Shown: positions 16,867 through 25,426 of the stretch, piece by piece | Position numbering within the stretch: the first letter of the stretch is position 1 | How the letters are laid out: each line of letters begins with the position of its first letter | Assembly: GCA_002454165.1 (NCBI GenBank) | Contig: DKIG01000040.1 | Location: forward strand, 5,289-69,288 | Length of the DNA stretch: 64,000 nucleotides | Source: Gammaproteobacteria bacterium UBA6724 | Lineage (GTDB): Bacteria; Pseudomonadota; Gammaproteobacteria; Pseudomonadales; Azotimanducaceae | Direction: 5' to 3' | The notes under the pieces: model-generated | What the model was told of the DNA's origin: nothing | Seen by the model: only the letters and a program-made list of their open reading frames with translations | Database searches by the model: none | Position numbers and translations under genes: made by a program

Positions 16867-17163
16867 CTAAGCAGGGTTCCGCCAGAGTTTTGTTTCAACA
16901 ATAACTAGTCGTCCTTTTGGTGTGACATATAGAATATCAAGAGGACCGGCATCTGTACTTAGCTCCATGCAAACTGGAATCAGGTCTTCATAAGTGCGGT
17001 CAATTTCTGTAACCGGAAGACAATCGGGATGCTCAAAGGCAATCTTCTGAATGAAATTCTCGTCATAATTGGAACCTTCACCAGAAACAGGTACGCGTTC
17101 AAGTTCAATAGAAGGCTGATTTGTTCTGATGAGAAGGGGTCTTGCATACTGTTTATCCGACAT
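16867..17163 (-). pseudogene. Truncated nuclease-fold (PD-(D/E)XK-like) hypothetical protein
   Basis: The 98-aa product reads like the N-terminal third of a family of about 300-aa proteins in which GPLDILYVTPKGRLVIVETK leads the catalytic core: Asp in GPLDIL and Glu-x-Lys in ETK form a PD-(D/E)XK-like site. The frame stops at once after LWRNPA, where intact relatives continue with a long helical region. It is therefore probably a truncated or frameshifted remnant. It lies 40 bases downstream of the phosphomutase gene on the same strand. ATG 17163 and GTG 17175 are alternative starts beside AGGAG. Family assignment is from motif memory and moderate. Confidence 0.5.
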
Positions 17164-17203
17164 TTGTTCAATCACTCCTGATTAATTTCTATGTTATTCA
17201 ATT

Positions 17204-18928
17204 TCAGACCCCGTCAAGCAGTGGTTTTATCGCAGTTTGATGTGCACCGATCAATTTAGTCAGCGCTGATTCAGCACGCTGCATAGCACCAGTGAAATCT
17301 TCATCATCTGAGATTGGCTCCACCACTTCGTAATAGCATTTAACTTTGGGTTCGGTACCCGAGGGTCGGACTATGACTCTGGATTTATTTTCAAGGCGAT
17401 AAATCAGCACATCGCTGAGCGGGAAGTCGAGCGGTTCCTGTTTGCCATCCAGGTGTTGACGAGTGCCGTTACTGAGATCATCAACCATGACCACCGGAAC
17501 ACCCCCTATTTGTTCGGGCGGTGCTTGTCGCAACAGGTCGCCTATGGACCTGGTACCAGACAGAAAAGCAATACTTCGCTGTCCGGTGAGATAAATGCCG
17601 TAACGGCGATAGAGGGATTCAAGTTGCTCCAGCACCGTTTTGCCTTCCCGGGCAAGCGCTTCCGTCATTTGCGCAACGGCTAAGCAGGCAGACAATCCGT
17701 CCTTGTCCCGTACCTGAGGTCCCACCGCATAGCCCAGCGCTTCCTCATAGGCGAACAGAAATCTATGGCTCTGGTCCTCATGCGCCAGGGCGACATTTGC
17801 TAACCACTTAAAGCCGGTCAGGGTGGTGTAATAGTCAGCGGCTGCGGTCCTGGCTATGCTCTCCAACATGCTGGAAGAAACAAGTGTTGTACAAACGATA
17901 GGAACAAAATCTCGATCTTTTTCCAGCAGGTAGTCGGCCAGTAACACACCCAACATATCACCCGTGAGCATTTGATAGTCGCCCGATTCAGTCCTTACCG
18001 CCACCGCCAGGCGGTCAGCATCCGGGTCGTTGGCACAAGCCAAAGTCGCCTCTTGTGTCTGCGCCAGCGCCACCACCTCGTCCATCGCGCCGGGCTCTTC
18101 AGGATTTGGAAATTTGACGGTGGGGAAGTTGCCATCGGGTTCCCGCTGAGAAGCCACGCTGTACAGAGATTCAAACCCTGCTTCTTGCAACAGGGTCTCT
18201 GCTATCTCCGCGCCGACGCCGTGCATAGCAGTGTAAGCGATACTGATAGACCTGTTGTTGTCATCGGCGGCGTAAAGAGGGTTGGCACCTATGGCATCAA
18301 TATAATGGCGATAAAAGGCTGTACCGAGGAGCACAATTTTCCCCCTTGCCTTTGCCTCATCAAAATCAATCCAAGGGATGTCCCGCGCCGCAGCCAGATC
18401 AATGGCGGCGGCAATGTCATCATCCCGAGGCGGGATGATTTGCGCGCCATTTTCCCAATAGACTTTATAGCCGTTGTACTCTGGAGGATTATGGCTTGCC
18501 GTAACGACGACACCCGCCGCCGTCCCGAGTTCAAGGACGCCAAAGGCAGCCAGGGGCGTAGCGGCAACATCTGGCGTGAGGTAGGTGATAATCCCCAGTG
18601 CGGCAAAAACACAAGCCGCGTCCCTGGCAAATTCCTGAGAATCAAGTCGGCCATCATAAGCCACAAGGATTCCCCGCTTAGCAGTGTTAGGGACTGTGCG
18701 CAAGAGATAGTCGCCAAGTCCGGCGGAAGTCTCTTGAATAACCAGCCGGTTCATCATCCCGGGCCCCGCTCCAACCAAGCCCCGCAGTCCAGCGGTACCA
18801 AATTTCAACCGAGCAGAGAAACGTCGCGATAACTCCTCTTGGTTGGACGCATCTATCAGGGCTTGCAGTTCCGCTCTGGTTTTCGGGTCAGGGTCCCTGG
18901 CTAACCAGTATCGTACCTCGGCGTTCAC
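17204..18928 (-). CDS. Phospho-sugar mutase, PGM2-type (possible phosphopentomutase)
   Basis: A 574-aa alpha-D-phosphohexomutase superfamily enzyme. The phosphoserine loop is TASHNPPEYNGYKVYW, the metal loop ANDPDADRLAVAV and the phosphate-binding loop RPSGTEPKVKCYYEV. The start LIDASNQEELSRRFSARLKF with FGTAGLRGLVGAGPGMMNR is typical of the long PGM2/PgcA branch; human PGM2 acts mainly as a phosphopentomutase. It follows purine nucleoside phosphorylase (17-base gap) and adenosine deaminase, so conversion of ribose-1-phosphate to ribose-5-phosphate is the inferred role. Phosphoglucomutase activity is the main alternative. GTG 18928 is the apparent start. Confidence 0.85.
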   Translation of the reverse strand: MNAEVRYWLARDPDPKTRAELQALIDASNQEELSRRFSARLKFGTAGLRGLVGAGPGMMNRLVIQETSAGLGDYLLRTVPNTAKRGILVAYDGRLDSQEFARDAACVFAALGIITYLTPDVAATPLAAFGVLELGTAAGVVVTASHNPPEYNGYKVYWENGAQIIPPRDDDIAAAIDLAAARDIPWIDFDEAKARGKIVLLGTAFYRHYIDAIGANPLYAADDNNRSISIAYTAMHGVGAEIAETLLQEAGFESLYSVASQREPDGNFPTVKFPNPEEPGAMDEVVALAQTQEATLACANDPDADRLAVAVRTESGDYQMLTGDMLGVLLADYLLEKDRDFVPIVCTTLVSSSMLESIARTAAADYYTTLTGFKWLANVALAHEDQSHRFLFAYEEALGYAVGPQVRDKDGLSACLAVAQMTEALAREGKTVLEQLESLYRRYGIYLTGQRSIAFLSGTRSIGDLLRQAPPEQIGGVPVVMVDDLSNGTRQHLDGKQEPLDFPLSDVLIYRLENKSRVIVRPSGTEPKVKCYYEVVEPISDDEDFTGAMQRAESALTKLIGAHQTAIKPLLDGV

Positions 18929-18945
18929 AGACAGGCAGCCGTCTA

Positions 18946-19653
18946 TCAGGGCGTCAGAGTGCGCAGTGCCAGGGTGATCATTTCATCCAAGGATAACTGG
19001 CGGTCTTCCGAGGAGAGTGCCCCGCCAGTGCGGATATGATCGGTGACGGTATATATTGCCAGTGCTTTGGCACCGTATTCAGCGGCGGTGCTGTACACAC
19101 CTGCTGTTTCCATATCTACGCCCAGAATGCCGTATTGTTCCATCAGGTCAAAGGAAGCGAGGTCTGGAGTGTAGAAGAGGTCGGATGTAAAAACATTGCC
19201 TACCTTGACTGCCAGATTCATTGCCCTGGCTGCAGCTACTGCCTTCTCCAGCAAACCAAAATCAGCGATGGCGGCATAATCATAGCCGCCAAAGCGAATA
19301 CGATTCACATTGGAATCCGTTGAGGCGCCCATACCAATGACAAGATCCCTGAGTTGCACATTTTTGCTCACCGCACCACAGCTACCAATTCGAAGGAGCT
19401 CCTTGACACCATAGTCGGTAATCAGTTCTTTGACATAAATAGAAGCCGAAGGAATGCCCATGCCACTGCCCATCACGGAAATAGAATTACCCTTATATTC
19501 ACCGGTATAACCCAGAATATTACGCACATCCGTTACCAGTTTTGCCTGGTCGAAAAACTTCTCAGCGATATATTTTGCTCGCAGAGGATCCCCCGGAAAC
19601 AAAACTCTATCGGCAAATGCGCCGGCGTCAGCGTTGATGTGAATGGAACCCAT
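18946..19653 (-). CDS. deoD: Purine nucleoside phosphorylase, DeoD type
   Basis: Cytosolic hexameric enzyme that splits purine nucleosides with phosphate into base and ribose-1-phosphate. The 235-aa sequence has the DeoD phosphate site FPGDPLRAKYIAE, VMGSGMGIPSASIY, RIGSCGA and the nucleoside motif GVDMETAGVYSTAAEYG followed by the catalytic Asp in TVTDHI. The length equals that of the E. coli enzyme. It lies between a secreted adenosine deaminase and a PGM2-type mutase on one strand, consistent with adenosine to inosine to hypoxanthine plus ribose-1-phosphate. AAGGATAAGG precedes ATG 19653. Confidence 0.95.
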   Translation of the reverse strand: MGSIHINADAGAFADRVLFPGDPLRAKYIAEKFFDQAKLVTDVRNILGYTGEYKGNSISVMGSGMGIPSASIYVKELITDYGVKELLRIGSCGAVSKNVQLRDLVIGMGASTDSNVNRIRFGGYDYAAIADFGLLEKAVAAARAMNLAVKVGNVFTSDLFYTPDLASFDLMEQYGILGVDMETAGVYSTAAEYGAKALAIYTVTDHIRTGGALSSEDRQLSLDEMITLALRTLTP

Positions 19654-19722
19654 CCTTATCCTTTTTGGTAATAGCCAGGTAATTGATTTCCGTCACTTGT
19701 CTTATTGATGCTGAGCATGCTG

Positions 19723-21240
19723 CTAATCGTACTTGGCTTCAAATAGATTAAAGTCTTCTTCCAATTGCCACTGCAAACGCGCCTTCTCGCTACTGGCTAA
19801 AAATTTCTGACAGCTGTTTGACAGTTTGCGTCTAACCCTGTCCTGGGCACAGTCTTTTACCTTCTCAGCCCTGGGAATATCCATAAAAAGATCGGCGCCT
19901 GGCAAAAAACTGTAAGCCAGGGCGTTACGCGATAGCTCCTTCAGGTAAACGTAACTCAAATCATAGGTTTGTGTGGCGCGCACATATTCATGAGTCAGGT
20001 CAATTCTGCTCACCCCTTCGTCATCTGTAGATAAAGCCAGAGGAACACCTTTGGAGCGGTAGAGTTCGAAGGGATGTTCAGCCCCCTCAACACCCAGAAT
20101 CAAGGCGTTACTAGTAAGGTTTATCTCCACCAGAATCCGTTGTTGCGCCATATATTCAAGTAGCTCCATGGCATCATCTTCATGAATCACATCCACCCCG
20201 TGACCTATGCGGCGCGCGCCAGCGATATGTACCGCTTCGCCAATATGGTGGCGTAATTCCCAGGGGGGCACCAGAGGCAATGCCAGTTCCCCTGCGTGCA
20301 GGGAAATCTTGTTACTGCTACCAGGGAAGTGTGCCGCAAGATCCCGAATAATCTGCATCTGCACCCTATGATCCCTGAGTGTTATTGAAGCGTCCTCTGG
20401 CGCGACAAAATTCAAACCTACATAACGAGGGTCCTGCTCAATAAGTTTGAAAGCCAAGAGGGTCTGAGCGAGTACCTGGTCTCTGGGAAAGGTTCGAATC
20501 ACCTGAGCAAGATAACGCACCTCAACAGCACATCCAGGAATGTCGGGAGCATTCTTACATCCCAACTCATCCTGCCATTGCTGTTCAACCTGGTCAGTAA
20601 AAACCAGGGTGTCAGTAACCAACGTCTCAACCGCATCCAACTTTGCCAGCTCAGCAAGGGAAGTGTTGCCGTTAAATTTTTCATTTTTGACAGCCAGGTT
20701 GCGAGCAATATCCATACCATAGGATTGCATAATCTCCAGATACAGAACCTTTTGTCTGGCTGCCCGTTCGGTGACTTCAGCAAGCATACTGCCTTGCCGG
20801 CCATGGCTTGCCACTATGTAACGCTGAAAAGTGGCGAAAAACTGATCGTGGCTGGACAGCGGACCAAACTCATAGTTCCGAATTGAAAAAGCGTTGATTA
20901 TTGAATTTATTATCCCGGGATCAAACTGGATATCTGCCACTCTCGGACGCCCTGCCGACGCGTCACAGGGAGGTAAATCTATAATGAAACTGGATAAGTC
21001 AATACATTTGCCATCGGTAGCCGCCCAAGCGATATAGTTCTCCGCATAAATCGCACCGTCCAGGTGACTATGCAAGTCGCCGCCCTTAGGGAATTGATAG
21101 AGGAAGTGTCTCAGTAAGAGCGGATCGTCTTTTACATGATTGAAGTAGGACTCAGCCGGACCCGCCGAGGCGAGGGTCCCATGCAACGAGAGCAACAGCA
21201 TTAAGCATGGGGTGAGCATCAATTTGGAATATCGGTTCAT
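19723..21240 (-). CDS. Secreted adenosine deaminase (ADGF/ADA2-like)
   Basis: A 505-aa exported adenosine deaminase. It has a signal peptide (LMLTPCLMLLLSLHGTLASA) and the zinc-binding motif DLHSHLDGAIY. Further zinc and catalytic motifs are SLHAGE, RIGHGVDVIHED and LSTDDEGVSR. Length and signal sequence fit the extracellular ADGF branch rather than the cytosolic Add. It should deaminate adenosine to inosine in the periplasm. The start at ATG 21240 is preceded by AAGG; the in-frame extension up to 21288 is not needed. It lies 87 bases downstream of a TonB receptor gene and 69 bases upstream of deoD, all on one strand. Confidence 0.85.
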   Translation of the reverse strand: MNRYSKLMLTPCLMLLLSLHGTLASAGPAESYFNHVKDDPLLLRHFLYQFPKGGDLHSHLDGAIYAENYIAWAATDGKCIDLSSFIIDLPPCDASAGRPRVADIQFDPGIINSIINAFSIRNYEFGPLSSHDQFFATFQRYIVASHGRQGSMLAEVTERAARQKVLYLEIMQSYGMDIARNLAVKNEKFNGNTSLAELAKLDAVETLVTDTLVFTDQVEQQWQDELGCKNAPDIPGCAVEVRYLAQVIRTFPRDQVLAQTLLAFKLIEQDPRYVGLNFVAPEDASITLRDHRVQMQIIRDLAAHFPGSSNKISLHAGELALPLVPPWELRHHIGEAVHIAGARRIGHGVDVIHEDDAMELLEYMAQQRILVEINLTSNALILGVEGAEHPFELYRSKGVPLALSTDDEGVSRIDLTHEYVRATQTYDLSYVYLKELSRNALAYSFLPGADLFMDIPRAEKVKDCAQDRVRRKLSNSCQKFLASSEKARLQWQLEEDFNLFEAKYD

Positions 21241-21327
21241 GGTGGACCTTGCCTTGTATCTGTTGATTAAGAAGAGTTCCCATGCCACGCATCTGCGCAG
21301 GTTACATGATGCCAGTGAAGCATCCCG

Positions 21328-23589
21328 CTAATAGCGATAACCAACTTCCAACCCCCAGAAAGCAGGTTCATTAACAAAGGCGGTCAAGTTAAGGAAGTCC
21401 AGTGCGCCATCAACGACAACCTTATCGGTGATATTCCGACCGACGAGCGCGATATCCAATTTCCCAGATTCATTTTTATAACCCATCCTCATACCACCGA
21501 GCCAACGTTGCTCCGCCACGAACTCAACAGCCTCATAAAGGAAAATATTAGATTCACTTCGATAGTTCCAGTCGGTGTTGAAGTAAACCTGACCTGTTGG
21601 CAGATAAAAGGTGTAGCGCAAAGAGACATTAAATAGCCATTCGGGGGAGCGAGGTAAGTCGTTGCCATCAACCGAAACGCTTGTCACGGGACCGAAGGGT
21701 CCATCAAAAATCCCCACAACAGGATCCAACCCTGTGCAACCCGGTGTCGCACCGCATTGTTCAGCCCGAAGGTTCTTGTCTTTAATTTCTGTGGCGTTAT
21801 AGCTCAGATTGGTGCTGAGACGCAGATTTTCGGTGACCAAAAATTCCAAATCTGTCTCAAAGCCTCTACCTTCAGTACGGTCCGCGTTCAAGAGCCGGTT
21901 CAGGTTCTGTGTGCCACCGGTCGCCGTTAACTGCTGATCCTCAATCTCATAGGTGTAAACAGCAGCATTCCATCTGGCTCTGCCGTCCAGGAGGTCAGCT
22001 TTGAAACCCATTTCAATAGAAGTCAGAGTCTCGGTATCAGCCGAACTGGTAAAACCAAAACGCCCTATGGTGACGGGTCCCCTGGAAGCCGTTCCAGCAC
22101 GCCCGTAAACACTCCAATCATCATTGATGTAGTAATTTAGTCCCAGATCCCAGTTGACATAACTGTCGTCTGCCTTGATAACATCATTAAAAGCCGTGGA
22201 TCCTGGACCAGGAATGGTTTTCAGTTTCTTGTCATCGTCTGTATAGCGTAGCCCGGCAGTTAAAGACAAGACCGGGCTTATGGCGTATTCAACCTGGCCG
22301 AAGATGGCAGCAGAGGTGGTTCGCTGACTGGCAATATCCTCCGAACTTGGCAGGGTTGTCGCTGAATCAAAGTTCTTGCTGACCACATCTATATCTTCGT
22401 CAAAATAAAATAAGCCTAGATGGTATAAAAGCGAGCCACTCTCGCCTACCATTCTGAACTCTTGGCTAAATTGGTAGTGATCATCCAAGCCATCGCCAGA
22501 CTCAACATTAAAAAATGCCTGTCTGCCCAGCGTACCAATGACTTCAGCACCACCTATCAAGCCACCATCTACATCGGCGCGGCTAAAGTTTTCGGCCCTG
22601 TCGTAGCCGGTAATTGAGGTAATGGCTAAACCGCCTGAGGTTGCCCAATCCAGATGAAGACTGCCACCAACATGTCTCAGCTCAAACTCGGCACTGCCAT
22701 CATGGGAAGCAACTTCTTCGTCAAATCCTGACCTGGTACCCCTTTTCCCCTGCGTCAACGCATTGGCATAAAATATTTGTGGTTGATCGCCCTTCTGACG
22801 AAAGCCGTGCAATTTTGCCAGCGCCGTGAGGGAATCAGTGAGATCAAAGAGGAACTGCAAGCGATAGGCAAACTCGTTAAAGCCCCCAAAATCATCACCG
22901 CTACCGTTTACACTGTTGTCAATCCACGGATCGCGTTCAAGGTATTTCAATGACAATCTAACGGCGATGCCCTCAGCCAACCCGCCACCGACGGCACCCT
23001 CATAGGACTGGGTATTACGGCTGCCATATCCCAGATTGAGATAGCCTTCCGTTGCATCGGAAGGCATGACTGTATCAATCTTGACAATACCCGCCGGGGT
23101 GTTGCGCCCGAACAGGGTGCCCTGAGGACCTTTTAATACTTCAATGCGCTCCAGATCGAACATTGGCAGGCTTTTCAACACCGGGTTTTCAAGTGCCACC
23201 TCATCCAAAACCAATGAAACTGGCTGGCTGGCATTAACATCAAAATCGGTGTTACCCAGGCCCCTGATATAAAACCGCGGAGACTGGCGACCATTAGATG
23301 ATTCAATTTGCAAACTAGGTACTCTACCCGCCATAGCGCGGATATTTTCACCGCCACCAATAAAGTCCTGCATGGATCCGCCCGAAATAACGGATACGGA
23401 AGCAGGTACATCCTGCAGGCTTTGCTCCCGTTTCTGAGCAGTGACGATGATTTCTTCTAGCACCTTCTGCGCCTCAGCAACATTGATAACAGACAGGCTC
23501 AAAAATAAAATGGCAAGGTGCCGCAGACTGACTTTGCTGAGAGTTTTCACGATTTTGGTACGCTTGAAATTTGCAGGTGAATCGTCCAT
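21328..23589 (-). CDS. TonB-dependent outer-membrane receptor
   Basis: A 753-aa receptor. It has a signal peptide ending near VINVAEA, a TonB box-like EEIIVTAQKREQSLQDVP, the plug domain (RFYIRGLGNTDFDV, ERIEVLKGPQGTLFGRNT), and a long barrel ending in Tyr (GLEVGYRY). The class is the large receptor type common in aquatic proteobacteria, not a classical BtuB. Start ATG 23589 is chosen for CGGAG seven bases upstream; further in-frame residues up to 23721 look untranslated. Between a BtuF-like binding protein and a secreted adenosine deaminase, it may import a nucleoside, a corrinoid or a haem-like ligand. Context favours nucleosides for the downstream genes. Confidence 0.85.
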   Translation of the reverse strand: MDDSPANFKRTKIVKTLSKVSLRHLAILFLSLSVINVAEAQKVLEEIIVTAQKREQSLQDVPASVSVISGGSMQDFIGGGENIRAMAGRVPSLQIESSNGRQSPRFYIRGLGNTDFDVNASQPVSLVLDEVALENPVLKSLPMFDLERIEVLKGPQGTLFGRNTPAGIVKIDTVMPSDATEGYLNLGYGSRNTQSYEGAVGGGLAEGIAVRLSLKYLERDPWIDNSVNGSGDDFGGFNEFAYRLQFLFDLTDSLTALAKLHGFRQKGDQPQIFYANALTQGKRGTRSGFDEEVASHDGSAEFELRHVGGSLHLDWATSGGLAITSITGYDRAENFSRADVDGGLIGGAEVIGTLGRQAFFNVESGDGLDDHYQFSQEFRMVGESGSLLYHLGLFYFDEDIDVVSKNFDSATTLPSSEDIASQRTTSAAIFGQVEYAISPVLSLTAGLRYTDDDKKLKTIPGPGSTAFNDVIKADDSYVNWDLGLNYYINDDWSVYGRAGTASRGPVTIGRFGFTSSADTETLTSIEMGFKADLLDGRARWNAAVYTYEIEDQQLTATGGTQNLNRLLNADRTEGRGFETDLEFLVTENLRLSTNLSYNATEIKDKNLRAEQCGATPGCTGLDPVVGIFDGPFGPVTSVSVDGNDLPRSPEWLFNVSLRYTFYLPTGQVYFNTDWNYRSESNIFLYEAVEFVAEQRWLGGMRMGYKNESGKLDIALVGRNITDKVVVDGALDFLNLTAFVNEPAFWGLEVGYRY

Positions 23590-23744
23590 TTTTATCTCCG
23601 CAGGGTAGTTCCTTATACTTTTCATAGTTCTTATATGGCTTCTTGCATAAAGTGCATAGAGTACAACAGGCTGGGGACAGTGACGAGTAGTGGCAAGCAT
23701 GTCCGGGTAGCATCGCGACAACGAAAACTAGCCGCTAACCGCCC

Positions 23745-24650
23745 TCAATCCCTCCGCTCAGGGTGAAGTAATTGTCTGGCTTGCTCCAGATGACCGCACA
23801 GAAGTTCAGCCCCGTCAAGAATTCGCATTGAACGGCGTTGCATTAGATCTGCCGGTACAAGATAAATCTGCTCATTGATGACCGCCGAGATACCCTCCCA
23901 CTGTTGCCAGGTATCCAGCCAGTGAGGCATCTTCTCTTCACTGCTACCGACAATAATTACCTGCGGATCCGCCGCCACAATTGATTCCATATTGACATAG
24001 GGAACCAGCGGAATGGCATCCGCAAATATGTTGATGCCACCACAAAGCCTAATCACATCGCTCACTATATGTTCAGCATTCAGGGTAATCAAAGGTTCGT
24101 GCCATATCTGATAGAAGGTTTTCACCTGAGGTCTGGTGCTGTACAGGGCACGCAACCCTTCCAGACGCTGAACAAATTCCGTAGATATTGTCTCAGCTTG
24201 TTTTTGATTGCCAACCAACTCGCCAAAACGGCGGTAAAGACTGGGAATATCGTCCATCTTACGGACTTCTACCACAAATATCGGCATACCCAACTCGCGA
24301 ATACGGCTAATCATTTTATCGCCATTGCCAGAATGCCAGGCAATAACCAAATCCGGTTGCAATGCCAGGATTAGTTCATAGTTGGCTGCCGCATGATTGT
24401 TGACACGAATAATCTGTTTTGCCTCGGGAGGATAGTCGCTGTATTCGTCAACTCCAACAAGTCCTGCGCCAGCACCAATATGAAACAATACCTCGGTGAT
24501 GTCTGGCGCAAGGCTGACGATGCGTTCTGCCGGACCAGCCAGTTCAATGAGATTATTGAGATCATCGCGCACCGTCACACTGGCAATGATTGACCCTGAA
24601 CAAAACAGCACCGTGACAAACGCGATGACACGCACCATCTTCCATTTCAT
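23745..24650 (-). CDS. Periplasmic substrate-binding protein (BtuF/HmuT-like)
   Basis: A 301-aa class III substrate-binding protein with an N-terminal signal peptide (residues 1-23). The pattern RIVSLAPDITEVLFHIGAGA, GVDEYSDYPPEA, LALQPDLVIAWHSGNG and ICGG-like RLCGGINIFADA closely follows BtuF, the cobalamin-binding protein of BtuCDF. A haem or ferric-chelate ligand is the alternative because the partner ATPase looks HmuV-like. Its ATG overlaps the ATPase stop (TGATG). The downstream TonB receptor gene begins after about 155 bases. Confidence 0.78.
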   Translation of the reverse strand: MKWKMVRVIAFVTVLFCSGSIIASVTVRDDLNNLIELAGPAERIVSLAPDITEVLFHIGAGAGLVGVDEYSDYPPEAKQIIRVNNHAAANYELILALQPDLVIAWHSGNGDKMISRIRELGMPIFVVEVRKMDDIPSLYRRFGELVGNQKQAETISTEFVQRLEGLRALYSTRPQVKTFYQIWHEPLITLNAEHIVSDVIRLCGGINIFADAIPLVPYVNMESIVAADPQVIIVGSSEEKMPHWLDTWQQWEGISAVINEQIYLVPADLMQRRSMRILDGAELLCGHLEQARQLLHPERRD

Positions 24651-25423
24651 CAGGTAATCACCAGGGGTCTGTTAGTCACCGGATGCGGAACAACCATGGA
24701 TTTCACACCGAAAACTCTATCAATCAATTGCTCCGTCAGTACCTCTTCAGGGCTACCCTGAGAGACGACAAGGCCGCCATCAAACACCACCAGATTATCA
24801 GCGCATTGCGCCGCCAGATTAAGGTCGTGCAACACCATGATGATGCCCACACCGGTACTTGCCAGTTGCCGCACGATATCCAGTGTCAGTTTCTGATGGG
24901 AGAGATCAAAAGCCGCTGTCGGTTCATCAAGCACCAAGAATCGCCCGCCCAGATCACAAGGCTCCCAAATTTGTGCCAGGACCCGTGCTAACTGAACATG
25001 CTGTTTTTCCCCGCCAGACATCTGGGTATAAAAACGTTTTTGCAAGTATCGGGCATCCACCCACTCCAAGGCTTCGGCAATAATCTCAGCATCTCTGCGC
25101 CTACCGGTCTGATGAGGAATGCGTCCAAGACCAACTACCTCATCGGCGGTAAAGGGAAAATTAAGCAGGGTGTGTTGTGGTAACACCGCAAGCATTTGCG
25201 CCTTTTGTTGCAATGACCATTGATGCAACTCACGACCGTGCAAGACGACATTGCCTTTTGAGGGAGAGCGCTCCCCCGTCAGGACGCCTAGCAGGCTGGA
25301 TTTACCAGCACCATTGGGACCCAAGATCACACTAACCTTGCCTAGGTCAAGCTGTATGCTAACGCTACGCAACAGATCAAAGCCTGACAAACGCAGAGAT
25401 ACATTGTCCGTCAGGATGGTCAT
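24650..25423 (-). CDS. FecE/HmuV/BtuD-type ABC transporter ATPase
   Basis: A 257-aa ATPase with Walker A LGPNGAGKSSLL, a Q-loop region (LAVLPQHTLLNFPFTADEVV), the signature MSGGEKQHVQLARVLAQIW, Walker B FLVLDEPTAAFD and the H-loop MVLHDLNLAAQ. The insertion between signature and Walker B (EPCDLGGR) is characteristic of HmuV-type haem ATPases, while the partner binding protein resembles BtuF. Corrinoid and haem are therefore both possible. It is separated from the permease gene by three bases and overlaps the binding-protein gene, so the three are one operon. Confidence 0.85.
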   Translation of the reverse strand: MTILTDNVSLRLSGFDLLRSVSIQLDLGKVSVILGPNGAGKSSLLGVLTGERSPSKGNVVLHGRELHQWSLQQKAQMLAVLPQHTLLNFPFTADEVVGLGRIPHQTGRRRDAEIIAEALEWVDARYLQKRFYTQMSGGEKQHVQLARVLAQIWEPCDLGGRFLVLDEPTAAFDLSHQKLTLDIVRQLASTGVGIIMVLHDLNLAAQCADNLVVFDGGLVVSQGSPEEVLTEQLIDRVFGVKSMVVPHPVTNRPLVIT

Positions 25424-25426
25424 TTC

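Noticed and set aside
23590..23744. Possible cobalamin riboswitch before the TonB receptor
   Set aside because: GCCACT appears once on the minus strand, but the B12 box and the long conserved core are not found in 155 bases.
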